64,000 bases of DNA from Emergencia sp. 1XD21-10. Its GTDB lineage: Bacteria; Bacillota; Clostridia; Peptostreptococcales; Anaerovoracaceae. Below, piece after piece: positions 34,578-43,266 of this stretch. Where the stretch lies: positions 186,001 through 250,000 of the forward strand of contig NZ_QWEQ01000002.1 of the NCBI RefSeq assembly GCF_009936045.1, in the 5' to 3' direction. Each line of letters opens with the position of its first letter. Within the stretch, counting starts at the first letter, position 1. The position numbers and the translations under genes were made by a program. The notes below the pieces were generated by a model that saw only the letters and a list, made by a program, of their open reading frames with translations, was not told the DNA's origin and did no database searches.

Positions 34578-36001
34578 GATTCCATCTCCTCCTTTTCAAT
34601 AAAATCTCTGATATCTTGAGATAATTTTTCTCCGCTTTCTTCGCCTACGTAAGACATATGCCCCGACGGATACTCTCTCAGAATCACCTGCCCTTTCTCA
34701 GCATCCAGATGTCCCGCCGCATAGCGCGCCTGCCCGATGGTACTTACCAAATCATATACGCCGTTGGTCAGCAGTACCCGAAGGCTCGGATTTCTGCGCA
34801 GCGCCGCCCGCAGATATTCCAGCGGTGTCTTTATTCCGTCAAACTTCCACATACCATTTACATTGAAATTGATGATGTGGTATGGCATATCAATGTCAAT
34901 TCCCAGTTCTTCTGCCAGTTTCAGGAATCCACCACGGAAAGCAGGTGTATAGCGTCCCATAGCGCCGTCATCTGCAACAGGGTCTGCCATACCGATTTGA
35001 CCGCTTGCATGCATGACAAATCTGCCGTCATACATGCCGATTTCCTGGCCCTCATCGCCGAGGAGCTCCTTGCTGAACTCGCTAAGACTGATGCGGTAAT
35101 TCTTTTTCTTTAAATAAGATGGAGAAAGTCCTGTAAAATAGGTCAGTTTCTCGATGAAAGACTTCGTCTCTGCTTCGGTCATTCTGTTTCCACGGTATAA
35201 TCCAGCGAGAAGTTCCTTTCCTGCAAAGGCGTCCGCCTCCGCTATAAATGCGTGTAAATCAGGTTTCTCTTCCCGATTAAAATACCAGTTACACGCCGCC
35301 ATAGTCGGCAGATCCAGCACCATCTTCTCAACACCGTATTCGTCCCACCAGTTTGGCTGCGGATTCACATTGAGTCCCGTTCCCATCATGATAATGCCAT
35401 CGATGGTAATGCCCTTTGATACAGCGCCTGCACAAATCGGTCCGCCCATAAGAATTGACGGAATCACACAAGCACGCATCGTTCCGTAGCTTTCACCCAT
35501 GAGATATTTTGGACTGTCCCAACGATTTTCTTTTCTAATCCAATCTTCGATGAATCTCGCAAAAATTTCACCATCTTTTTCGTAGGAATAAGCCTCCGCC
35601 TGCCTTGTTTCCTCTATAATCTGGCTCCAGCCTGTTCCCATCGGATCGATGATAACAACGTCGCAAAGATCCAAAAGGCAATTAGGATTTTCTTCAAGTT
35701 CAAATGGCGCTACTGTCTGCGGCGCGGTAGGATTTTCAAGTCTAATGCGCTTCGGCGCCAAAAGTCCTGTATGCAGCCACAGAGCAGAAGAACCCGGTCC
35801 TCCATTAAAGGCAAATATCACCGGTCTGTCCTGAGAAGATTCAACATCTGTCCGCACATAAGAATATGTAAACATCGTGCCAAGCAATGCTCCGTCTTCT
35901 CCGTAAAGAGGATAATCGCCGCAGCAGGTTTTATAAGAAATCTCAATTCCACCTGCAGCCGCTTTGCCTTCTGATTCAAATTTTCTCAAAATAGCTTCCA
36001 T
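34568..36001 (-). CDS. Serine carboxypeptidase-like protein (S10), copy 2
   Basis: The 477-residue paralogue of the 31987-33396 protein has N-G-G-P-G-S-S (66-72), G-E-S-Y-G (S171), aspartate in T-N-G-V-Y-D and histidine in P-S-G-H-M-S. All triad residues are present, so it should be active. It lacks a signal peptide. Two different S10 enzymes in one operon imply either two substrates or a hetero-oligomer. It follows the MFS symporter after 26 bases. Confidence 0.87.
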   Translation of the reverse strand: MEAILRKFESEGKAAAGGIEISYKTCCGDYPLYGEDGALLGTMFTYSYVRTDVESSQDRPVIFAFNGGPGSSALWLHTGLLAPKRIRLENPTAPQTVAPFELEENPNCLLDLCDVVIIDPMGTGWSQIIEETRQAEAYSYEKDGEIFARFIEDWIRKENRWDSPKYLMGESYGTMRACVIPSILMGGPICAGAVSKGITIDGIIMMGTGLNVNPQPNWWDEYGVEKMVLDLPTMAACNWYFNREEKPDLHAFIAEADAFAGKELLAGLYRGNRMTEAETKSFIEKLTYFTGLSPSYLKKKNYRISLSEFSKELLGDEGQEIGMYDGRFVMHASGQIGMADPVADDGAMGRYTPAFRGGFLKLAEELGIDIDMPYHIINFNVNGMWKFDGIKTPLEYLRAALRRNPSLRVLLTNGVYDLVSTIGQARYAAGHLDAEKGQVILREYPSGHMSYVGEESGEKLSQDIRDFIEKEEMESCY

Positions 36002-36027
36002 TTCAAATACTCCTTTTCAGATGCCGT

Positions 36028-37416
36028 TTATCTTGCTTCTGCAGCAGCTTCGCGTTCTTCGATTTCTTTCTGCATTTGCGGAATCTGCTTTTCAATCTTC
36101 GCAATATACAGGAACAGCAGTCCGATTACAACAAAGGCGATTGCCGGTATGGTAATATTTTCAGCAAAGAACAGCTGTAATACAGAGTTTTCCTGCATTT
36201 CCGCGCCCGCAACGTAAGGCACTAAAGTGAGCAGTGCTGCTGCAACAACGCCGCCGATCGCCTGTCCGAACTTCTGCGCAAAAGTAAACACTGACATAAT
36301 GCTGGCCTGATTATCAACGCCTGTTTTCCATTTTCCGTAAATCATAGAGTCTAAGATACACTGGAAAATCATATTTCCAAAGAGTCCAAGACCGATACCC
36401 TCTACGCCCCAGCAGAAGAACAGCAGCGGTGTAAATGCGTCTCTTGTAATAAATCTCAGCGCATAGTTTGCGATTGCTAAAATGCATCCGAAAAAGCAGG
36501 TTTTCGCATTGCCGATTTTAGAAGAAAGCCATCTCATAAACAGAATCGGAAGAACTGCTGTCACTGTACCAATCATGGAATATGCTGACATCAGACCGGT
36601 ATTCTGAATATTGTACTGTAAGTAATACACCAAAGTGCTTCCCATGACGGAGGCATAAAGCAGATATCCAATATACGACAAGCTGACAATCAGACAGTAC
36701 TTATTGTGAATCAGCGCAGATAACATCTGACCGATTGTAACATCGTCTTTCTTTTCCGGTTCCAGCTCGATTTCTTCTTCATAGGTTCTCTCATAGCCTT
36801 TGGTTCCAAAGTATGCGACTAAGTGGCACAGCGCATAAGCAACGGCATAGATCGCTGCAACAAGGGCAAAGCCTTTTTCCAAATCCATACCGCCCAGCTT
36901 CGTTACCATAGGCAGAGAAATAGCCGGAATAATCAGGTTTGCAGCCAGTGTGCCGACAGCCTTGTACTGTCCCAGGCTAACACGTTCTTCTCTGTTGTCG
37001 GTAAGACGAGCAAGAAGCGTATTCAGAGGAACACTGGTAATGGTTGTTGCCATACCCTGGAAAATGTAGGTTACAGCAACCCAAATAATCTTGCTGCTGC
37101 CGGAAAGTTCCGGAACAAAATAGCTGAGGAAAAGACATACACCTGCAGGAACGGAGAAATATTTCAGCCAGAATCTGCACTTGCCTTCTTTTGACTTGGT
37201 TCTGTCTACCATAACGCCCATCATCGGGTCATTGATTGCGTCCCAAATTCTTGCAATACCCATGATAATAGCGGCTACACCCGGATCAATTTGAATGATA
37301 TCCGTATAAAAGTACAATAAAAAATACGTGTTAAAAATAATAAGGCAATTCTTACCAAAATCTGCTATTGCAAAACATGATTTAGTCGAAATCGGTAGTT
37401 TGTTTCTATCTTTCAT
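36028..37416 (-). CDS. GPH-type MFS cation symporter
   Basis: The 462-residue transporter has twelve membrane segments and glycoside-pentoside-hexuronide:cation symporter features: F-A-I-A-D-F-G-K-N at the start, D-A-I-N-D-P-M-M-G-V-M-V-D-R-T, and a charged C-terminal tail. It heads the five-gene operon that continues with S10-2, the amidohydrolase, S10-1 and the DMT protein, so its cargo is probably a conjugate cleaved by these enzymes rather than a plain sugar. AAGGAGC precedes the ATG; a strong promoter and a TATCGATA dyad lie upstream. Confidence 0.85.
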   Translation of the reverse strand: MKDRNKLPISTKSCFAIADFGKNCLIIFNTYFLLYFYTDIIQIDPGVAAIIMGIARIWDAINDPMMGVMVDRTKSKEGKCRFWLKYFSVPAGVCLFLSYFVPELSGSSKIIWVAVTYIFQGMATTITSVPLNTLLARLTDNREERVSLGQYKAVGTLAANLIIPAISLPMVTKLGGMDLEKGFALVAAIYAVAYALCHLVAYFGTKGYERTYEEEIELEPEKKDDVTIGQMLSALIHNKYCLIVSLSYIGYLLYASVMGSTLVYYLQYNIQNTGLMSAYSMIGTVTAVLPILFMRWLSSKIGNAKTCFFGCILAIANYALRFITRDAFTPLLFFCWGVEGIGLGLFGNMIFQCILDSMIYGKWKTGVDNQASIMSVFTFAQKFGQAIGGVVAAALLTLVPYVAGAEMQENSVLQLFFAENITIPAIAFVVIGLLFLYIAKIEKQIPQMQKEIEEREAAAEAR

Positions 37417-37562
37417 GACAAGCTCCTTATAGATTGGTTTAGTGATAACGAATCATTGCTTTAACTGAATCAGGACTAACATTTTCTGTAGCATGTTCAG
37501 TTTGAGAAAAAGAAAACTCCGCCAATGGATCGGCCGTCTCCAGTGTCCTGAGCGCTCTTTTC

Positions 37563-37605
37563 CTTATCGATATTTCGCTGAACATGTCAGCAGAATATCG
37601 ATAAG
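37563..37605. promoter_or_regulatory. Large dyad at the transcription start of the S10 operon
   Basis: CTTATCGATATT and AATATCGATAAG are perfect 12-bp inverted arms, with an inner GCTGA/TCAGC pair. It begins about four bases past the -10 box of the minus-strand promoter. Another TATCGATA lies upstream of the -35 (37646-37653). It is a good candidate operator, possibly for the adjacent GntR protein. Confidence 0.6.
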
Positions 37606-37608
37606 CTA

Positions 37609-37637
37609 ATGATATCACAAGCGTCGTTAATTGTCAA
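37609..37637 (-). promoter_or_regulatory. Sigma-A promoter of the S10/MFS operon
   Basis: On the minus strand, TTGACA (37637-37632), 17 bp and TATCAT (37614-37609). It is flanked by TATCGATA elements on both sides, so repression by blocking polymerase is easy to picture. Confidence 0.65.
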
Positions 37638-37688
37638 CAAAATTGTATCGATATAAAAACAACCTTTAATTTCCACTAACACAAACGC

Positions 37689-37716
37689 AAAGACGAGCGC
37701 TTCTACGCTCGTCTTT
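37689..37716 (-). terminator. Terminator downstream of gntR
   Basis: AAAGACGAGCG pairs with CGCTCGTCTTT around a 6-nt loop. On the minus strand the tail is TTTGCGTTTG, a weak T-tract. It separates gntR from the S10 operon promoter. Confidence 0.6.
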
Positions 37717-37746
37717 TATTCCTACTGTCCTTAGATTAAAATTTCC

Positions 37747-38313
37747 TCAAATCGCTATGATATCTTTCTCGATTTCTCGCTGGGCTTTTTCTAAATCCCG
37801 TGCCAGCATTGCATTGATAATTTCTCGATGAATATTGTAATCCTCTTTCTGTAGTGCAAGGAGTCTTTCATTTTGGGAATATGCCACTTTAAAAACTAAA
37901 TCCCGCACCATATCCTCAAGCTGCCGGTTTCCTCCGATTGCCGCAAGACCGATATGAAATTTGCTGTTGCTCTTGTTCGGTCCTTCCAAATAGACCTCAA
38001 GTCCTTGTATTTCCTCGTCTCTGGCGTTTTCTACAGCAGTCTGCACACTGAACTTTTCCAGATGTCTGCGCAGAGCCTGAATCTGATTCACTTCTTCATC
38101 GGTGAAATAGTTTACCATATAGCCTCTGCCCGGATAACTGATTACAAATCCTTTGCTGCATAAAATCTGCAGAGCGTCCCGGACCGGCGCTTTACTGACA
38201 CCGTACGATGCGGCAATTTCTCCAACGTTGAGAAAAGTACGATAATCAAATCTGCCGAAGATTAAATCTTCTTCCAGCTGCTCATAAATCTGTTTTGCTT
38301 TTGTATCTGCCAT
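37747..38313 (-). CDS. GntR-family (FCD) transcriptional regulator
   Basis: The 188-residue regulator has an N-terminal winged helix (I-A-A-S-Y-G-V-S-K-A-P-V-R-D-A-L, residues about 32-47) and a C-terminal all-helical FCD-like ligand domain. The FCD part is shorter than usual. It starts three bases after the acyl-CoA synthetase stop and lies directly before the S10 operon promoter, where TATCGATA dyads are found. It therefore probably controls that operon, its own, or both. Confidence 0.85.
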   Translation of the reverse strand: MADTKAKQIYEQLEEDLIFGRFDYRTFLNVGEIAASYGVSKAPVRDALQILCSKGFVISYPGRGYMVNYFTDEEVNQIQALRRHLEKFSVQTAVENARDEEIQGLEVYLEGPNKSNSKFHIGLAAIGGNRQLEDMVRDLVFKVAYSQNERLLALQKEDYNIHREIINAMLARDLEKAQREIEKDIIAI

Positions 38314-38316
38314 AAA

Positions 38317-40053
38317 TTATAATCCAAGTTCTTTCATTTCCGCTTCAATCTGCTTGAGTTCTTCGTTTCTCTTGGTTTTCTGCGTTGTGGTCTTGACGGT
38401 TGGTTTATCCGATAGGAAGTACTTCTTCACCATCTTGTAAGCTGGCATAGTGGCATTGATTTCAGTCATATCCAGATCAAGCTGCGCCTGCAAGTCGTCC
38501 AGACTCATGCTCTTTTCATCAAGGTAGGATTTGTCGTAAACGACTTTTGCCCAGAGCACCACATCATTTGCCTTGTTTCTGGTAAAGACCATGCTTTCTT
38601 CCACATAAGGCAGTACGTTGATCAGATTTTCAATCTCCTCCGGATAGACATTCTTACCGTTCTTCATGACGATAACGTTCTTCTTGCGTCCGCAGATGAA
38701 CAAGTAGCCCTCCTCATCAAAATATGCAAGATCACCTGTGTGAAGCCAGCCGTCTACAATCATCTCATCAGTAGCTTCCTGATTATCGTAGTAACCCAGC
38801 ATAACATTGTCGCCGCGAATGACGAGTTCTCCAATGCCCTCTTCGTTGACATCGACAATCTTTCCTTCTACGTTAGGCATCAGTTTACCGCAAGAACCCG
38901 GTTTCAGATAGCGATAAGTCTCACTGGAAATGGTCGGCGATGTCTCCGTCAACCCATAGCCCTGTACTGTAAGAATGCCGAAGTCATTAAGTCCCTTAGC
39001 AACTACCGGATCCAAAGCCGCTGCGCCATTGATAATAAAGCGCATTCTTCCGCCCATCTGATCGATGATATCTTTAAACAGCTTCCGTCGCACATTGATT
39101 CCTACTTTTTCAGTCAAATCACAAATCTTCAGTGCCGCCTGCACCTTGCCGCTCTTGCCCTGTTTCTCTATGCCCTTCATAATCTTCTTGTACATGTTTT
39201 CAAGAAGCAGCGGCACACTCATAATAACGGATACGCCGTATTCCTTCATGTTTGCGCTTACATATTTCAGTCCTTCGCAGAAACAGTTCTTCATGCCTTG
39301 GGACAGGAAAGTCAGAAGCCCACTCATACCGTAACAGTGATGCAAAGGCAGAATCATCATATTCACATCGTCGGGGAAAAACAGTTCTTCGCAGTTCATA
39401 CCATAGTTACAGCTCATGAAATTTCGATGAGAAAGCATTACCGCTTTGGACTGCTCCGTCGTTCCCGATGTAAAAAGCAGATAATTCATTGCGTCCGGAT
39501 CAATTTCGGCTTCCAGATATCTAAAGTCGCCGCCTTCTACCAGCGCACGACCTTTGTCCAGAAGATCCATCAGCAGCACACCTGTCTCTGACTGAAAATC
39601 CATGGCTACGATCATGGAAAGACCTGTAGATTTCTCCGCAAAGATTTCCTCAATCATTTTCGCACTTTTCTTATCATAAAAAATTGCTTCCGCCTTGCTT
39701 CGATTGAGGCAGCTTACGATTTCTTCCTTTTGGAGGGCTTTATCAAGAGGCACTGTGATACCCACGCCGCAGCTTGCTGCAAAGTATGCAAGACACCAAC
39801 TGTAGCTGTTCTCACCGATGACTGCAATGCGCTTATCCTTATAGCCACATTCAATCAGTGCTGTGCCCAGATGTCCCATGGTCTCAAAGAGCTTTGCATA
39901 GGTGGTGTTGATATAGTTGACTTCTTTGGTTTCTTTGTTCTTGATTTTCGTCACAAACGCCACTTTATCCGCATACTTTTCTGCAGATGTTCTAAGCAAA
40001 TCGCGCAGATCGCGAAACTCATGAAATTTCTTTTCTAGTTTATAATCTTTCAT
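38317..40053 (-). CDS. AMP-binding acyl-CoA synthetase
   Basis: The 578-residue protein is an ANL-family adenylate-forming enzyme: the P-loop-like Y-L-L-F-T-S-G-T-T-E-Q-S-K-A, Y-G-L-T-E-T-S-P-T-I, and D-G-W-L-H-T-G-D-L-A. It fits long-chain or medium-chain acyl-CoA synthetases. The usual catalytic lysine region is present near the C-terminus. ATG 40053 (AGAAGGA upstream) is chosen; the longer frame has no site. It shares a transcript with gntR. Confidence 0.88.
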   Translation of the reverse strand: MKDYKLEKKFHEFRDLRDLLRTSAEKYADKVAFVTKIKNKETKEVNYINTTYAKLFETMGHLGTALIECGYKDKRIAVIGENSYSWCLAYFAASCGVGITVPLDKALQKEEIVSCLNRSKAEAIFYDKKSAKMIEEIFAEKSTGLSMIVAMDFQSETGVLLMDLLDKGRALVEGGDFRYLEAEIDPDAMNYLLFTSGTTEQSKAVMLSHRNFMSCNYGMNCEELFFPDDVNMMILPLHHCYGMSGLLTFLSQGMKNCFCEGLKYVSANMKEYGVSVIMSVPLLLENMYKKIMKGIEKQGKSGKVQAALKICDLTEKVGINVRRKLFKDIIDQMGGRMRFIINGAAALDPVVAKGLNDFGILTVQGYGLTETSPTISSETYRYLKPGSCGKLMPNVEGKIVDVNEEGIGELVIRGDNVMLGYYDNQEATDEMIVDGWLHTGDLAYFDEEGYLFICGRKKNVIVMKNGKNVYPEEIENLINVLPYVEESMVFTRNKANDVVLWAKVVYDKSYLDEKSMSLDDLQAQLDLDMTEINATMPAYKMVKKYFLSDKPTVKTTTQKTKRNEELKQIEAEMKELGL

Positions 40054-40132
40054 ATTTTTTCCTTCTGTATAATAGCAAGTTCTTCTATATAGTAGAATAG
40101 CACGTTCCAGAGTCGGTGTCAAACGCTTCGCG

Positions 40133-40795
40133 CTACTCTTTTATGACAATTCCCAGCATCTTCGCCAGCTCCGCAGCCTGAAAAAGGCTGACCTTTGCGC
40201 CTTTCAGCTCACCATTTTCGCTAGATACCCTGATTCCCTCCAAAATACATGTAGTGAAATCAACGTCCTTTAGTTTCGTTTTAAAAAATTCCGTTCCAAT
40301 GCATTGATTCTTATCCATCTGTAGCTTTTTTAATTTACAGTTTGCAAAAAATGCATCGGTCAAATCACATGTAGCAATGGTGCACTGCTCCAGCTTTGTC
40401 TCTGTAAAATTCGCCATCGCCATAGCACAGTCTGTAAAAAAGGTGTTGCTGATGCTGCACTGACTGAAGTCCGTGCCCACAAGCTGGCAATTATCAAACT
40501 CAGTACTGTTAAACCAGCTTCCTGTAAAACTGCATCCCGGCAGCTGGCAATTTTTGAACAGAGCAGTTTTAAAGTCTGCACCCTTAAAGCGACATCGAAT
40601 CAACGTGCAATTTTCAAAAATTACGGTATCGAAATTCAGTCCGCTAAAATCCTCTTCTTCAATATGCTCGCCACTGAACCGAACCTGCTCTATATCCTGC
40701 TCCTCCTGCCTACACCTCCATGCGCAAGAGTAGAAATCCCTGTCAGCACCGGGCAGCTGAGGCAAATAGATATTTGATGATTTTTTCTGTGTCAT
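40133..40795 (-). CDS. Pentapeptide-repeat protein
   Basis: The 220-residue protein has repeated A/S-x-F-x-x-C/T type five-residue units from about residue 45 to 190 (for example C-R-F-K-G-A-D-F-K-T-A-L-F-K-N-C), which predict a right-handed quadrilateral beta helix. Cysteine is unusually frequent at the x positions. Some pentapeptide proteins protect gyrase, but no such role can be claimed. AAAGGAG lies seven bases before the ATG, inside a 21-bp repeat that also contains TATAAT. Confidence 0.85.
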   Translation of the reverse strand: MTQKKSSNIYLPQLPGADRDFYSCAWRCRQEEQDIEQVRFSGEHIEEEDFSGLNFDTVIFENCTLIRCRFKGADFKTALFKNCQLPGCSFTGSWFNSTEFDNCQLVGTDFSQCSISNTFFTDCAMAMANFTETKLEQCTIATCDLTDAFFANCKLKKLQMDKNQCIGTEFFKTKLKDVDFTTCILEGIRVSSENGELKGAKVSLFQAAELAKMLGIVIKE

Positions 40796-40803
40796 TAGTA
40801 AAC

Positions 40804-40824
40804 TCCTTTGCGTTCATTATACCA
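40804..40824. repeat. 21-bp promoter repeat, copy 1
   Basis: This copy covers the -10 box (TATAAT on the minus strand) and AAAGGA of the pentapeptide gene. An identical 21-bp copy lies at 40897-40917. The core is TTTGCGTTCATTATACCA. Confidence 0.7.
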
Positions 40825-40896
40825 TGACGATTCCGCTGAAAATAGAATCAGAAGTCATGATTCAATGAACGCTTCCTTGCGGCAACGCCGATTTAA

Positions 40897-40917
40897 TCCT
40901 TTGCGTTCATTATACCA
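40897..40917. repeat. 21-bp promoter repeat, copy 2
   Basis: Identical to 40804-40824 and 93 bases upstream of the pentapeptide start-proximal copy. No gene with a start codon follows it, so it appears to be a duplicated or orphaned promoter-plus-SD unit. An inverted partial copy, ATGAACGC, lies at 40865-40872. Confidence 0.65.
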
Positions 40918-41082
40918 CAATTCCCCTCCCCTGTCTTCCTTATCATACCGCCTTCCTGCCAAAGAACACATATCAAATAAGCGTAGCGAGCCGGCACGGT
41001 AGCTATGGTACGCTATATTTGTGTAATTTTTTATGGCACGATGCTGCTGAATACGGCTGCCGAGAAAAAAGGAGAAATTCCC

Positions 41083-41111
41083 TTGACGAGACTTCATCTT
41101 TGTGTTAGTAT
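41083..41111 (+). promoter_or_regulatory. Sigma-A promoter of the trpS transcript
   Basis: TTGACG (41083-41088), 17 bp, TAGTAT (41106-41111). It precedes the tryptophan T-box leader by about 30 bases. Confidence 0.65.
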
Positions 41112-41138
41112 TTTCTATAACAAATTTTATAAAAAATA

Positions 41139-41409
41139 AACCGTTGACCGAGAGTAGTAGCAGGCAGAAGCTGTCTACAGAGAACTGCAGGTGGTGAGAT
41201 TGCAGTGATATGCATGTCGTGTGAATGGACTTGGGAGGGCAACCTGAATCGCCTTTATCACTTAGGCGTAGTATGGAAGACGGGTTCGACCGTTATATCG
41301 AAGGACATATGGTAGTATGTTCAGAGTGCGCCTATCCGTGAGGATAAGCGAATTAGGGTGGTATCGCAGAAGCTGCAGCTTTTGTCCCTATCGGGGCGAA
41401 AGCTTTTTT
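41139..41409 (+). ncRNA. T-box leader, tryptophan-specific
   Basis: The conserved T-box motif reads AGGGTGGTATCGC (41355-41367), close to the consensus AGGGTGGNACCGC. A terminator follows (AGCTTTTGTCCC / GGGGCGAAAGCT plus TTTTTT, 41377-41409). The Stem I specifier loop contains GTGAATGGACT with TGG (41226-41228), the tryptophan codon. This agrees with trpS downstream. Uncharged tRNA-Trp would stabilise the antiterminator. Confidence 0.92.
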
Positions 41410-41465
41410 GTTTGTCAAAAGTCTTTCTCCCCTTCCAAAACACGAAGAAAGATGAGGTACAAAAC

Positions 41466-42166
41466 ATGAAAATGAATGACACACAGTTTAATTTGATGAA
41501 ACAGCAGCTCCGCTGCGTAACCACTTTTTCCGGCAATCTCTATCAGAAAAAATATAAGGACATCGACATTGACATTATGACATTTATGGACTGACCGAAA
41601 TTTACGGTCCGGGAATCGGCATCAACTGCAGCAGAGAAACTCCTATGCACTACTGGGACGATTATCTCTACATCGAAATCATTGATCCACAGACTGGCAA
41701 GAACGTACCTGGCAGCGAAACCGGTGAAATCGTCATCACTACCCTTCGCAAAGAAGGCGCACCGCTGATTCGTTACAGAACCCACGACCTTTCAAGAATT
41801 GTACCGGAAAGCTGCAGCTGCGGCTTGAAATTTCCGAGAATTGACCGTATAATAGGAAGAAGTGATGATATGGTAAAAGTCAAGGGCGTCAATATTTATC
41901 CCGGTCAGGTAGAAGATATCCTGCGGGACATCCATGGCGTCAGCAGCGAATACCAGATTTCCATCGACCACATAAACGGCAAAGATGTCCTCACCCTCTC
42001 TGTTGAAACGGAAGAAGGAATTGACACTGCCGCCGCTGAAAGCTCCATTGGTTCTGCCTTTAAGACAAAGGTCGGACTGGCGATTGAGCCAAAGGCCGTT
42101 GCTGTAGGCAGCCTGCCCCGCAGCGAAAAAAAGACAACGAGAATTTTTGATTACAGGAATAACTAA
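41466..42166 (+). pseudogene. Phenylacetate-CoA ligase (PaaK-like), decayed
   Basis: The remnant keeps an intact start with GAGGTAC before ATG 41466 and about 35 N-terminal residues, then shifts frame after a large internal loss near 41570. The second piece reads D-I-Y-G-L-T-E, then M-H-Y-W-D-D-Y-L-Y and G-E-I-V-I-T-T-L, typical of the C-terminal half of PaaK-type ligases. Roughly 200 residues are missing. It lies between the tryptophan T-box and trpS, so the living gene was under tryptophan control, perhaps for indoleacetate or arylacetate activation. Confidence 0.85.
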
Positions 42167-42202
42167 TATTCCATACACATGAATAAAACGGAGGTTTATA
42201 AC

Positions 42203-43183
42203 ATGAAACGAGTATTTTCCGGCGTACAGCCGACCGGCAACATTCACCTTGGCAACTATCTGGGCGCTCTGCGTCAATTTGTTGAATTGCAGGACGATCA
42301 TGAATGTATTTACTGCATCGTGGACATGCACGCAATTACCGTTCCGCAGGATCCAAAGGAACTGAAAGAACATATCCTGGACGTTGCCGCGCTTTATATC
42401 GCAGTCGGCATCGATCCAAAAAAATCCATCATTTTCGTGCAGTCCGATGTTTCTGGACATGCGGAGTTATCATGGGTTCTGACCTGCAATTCCTATACCG
42501 GCGAACTTTCCCGCATGACACAGTTTAAGGCAAAAAGCAAGAACAAGGAATCCGCACCGGCAGGGCTTTTCACCTACCCGCTCCTGATGGCTGCCGATAT
42601 CCTGCTCTACGATGTTGACGTCGTGCCTGTAGGCAATGACCAGAAGCAGCACATTGAACTAACTCGCGATATCGCCATCAGAATCAACAATACCAAGAAA
42701 AAAACCTTCGTCGTACCGGAAGGTCGCTACATGAAAGAAGGCGCCCGCATCATGGCACTGGACGATCCGACCCAGAAAATGAGCAAATCCGCAGAAAATG
42801 TTCACAGCAGAATTTCCCTGCTGGATGATCCTGCTAAAATCAAGAAATCCATCATGAAAGCGACCACTGACTCAGAAGGCGTAGTGCGCTTTGATCCAGA
42901 AACAAAGCCTGGCATCAGCAATCTGATGAACATCTATTCTGTACTGTCCGGCAAATCTTTAGACGAAATCGAAAAGACCTACGAAGGCAAAGGTTACGGT
43001 GATTTCAAGAAAGACCTGGTGGAAATCGTGGTCGATGCTTTAGCACCGATTAAAGCCAGATACGAAGAAATCCGTTATTCAGAGGAACTGATTGAAATCC
43101 TAAAAGATGGCGCAGAAAGAGCTAAGGCAATTGCAAATCCTGTAATGCAGAGAGTCAAAGACAACTTCGGTCTGGGACTTTAA
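42203..43183 (+). CDS. trpS: Tryptophan-tRNA ligase
   Basis: TrpRS charges tRNA-Trp. The 326-residue enzyme has the class I signatures P-T-G-N-I-H-L-G-N (10-18) and K-M-S-K-S (near residue 192), with D-P-T-Q before it. ATG 42203 has GGAGGT nine bases upstream. It is reached from the T-box promoter through the decayed ligase gene, with no other promoter seen in the 36 bases between them. The length is normal for bacterial TrpRS. Confidence 0.96.
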   Translation: MKRVFSGVQPTGNIHLGNYLGALRQFVELQDDHECIYCIVDMHAITVPQDPKELKEHILDVAALYIAVGIDPKKSIIFVQSDVSGHAELSWVLTCNSYTGELSRMTQFKAKSKNKESAPAGLFTYPLLMAADILLYDVDVVPVGNDQKQHIELTRDIAIRINNTKKKTFVVPEGRYMKEGARIMALDDPTQKMSKSAENVHSRISLLDDPAKIKKSIMKATTDSEGVVRFDPETKPGISNLMNIYSVLSGKSLDEIEKTYEGKGYGDFKKDLVEIVVDALAPIKARYEEIRYSEELIEILKDGAERAKAIANPVMQRVKDNFGLGL

Positions 43184-43185
43184 TA

Positions 43186-43233
43186 AAAAAAGTTGTGCAG
43201 GAGGCGTTTTCCGCTTCAATGCACAACTTTTTT
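43186..43233. terminator. Bidirectional terminator between trpS and the ABC exporter
   Basis: A 14-bp perfect stem, AAAAAAGTTGTGCA / TGCACAACTTTTTT, encloses a 20-nt loop. T-runs on both strands let it end trpS and the convergent permease gene. Confidence 0.85.
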
Positions 43234-43266
43234 CTTGCTGCTTTACCCTGGTGTTCAAACCACATA

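Noticed and set aside
38740-39591. 283-codon plus-strand frame
   Set aside because: Antisense to the acyl-CoA synthetase; no ribosome binding site and low-complexity His/Asn-rich composition.
41792-42460. 222-codon minus-strand frame
   Set aside because: Antisense to the phenylacetate-CoA ligase remnant and trpS; no family features.
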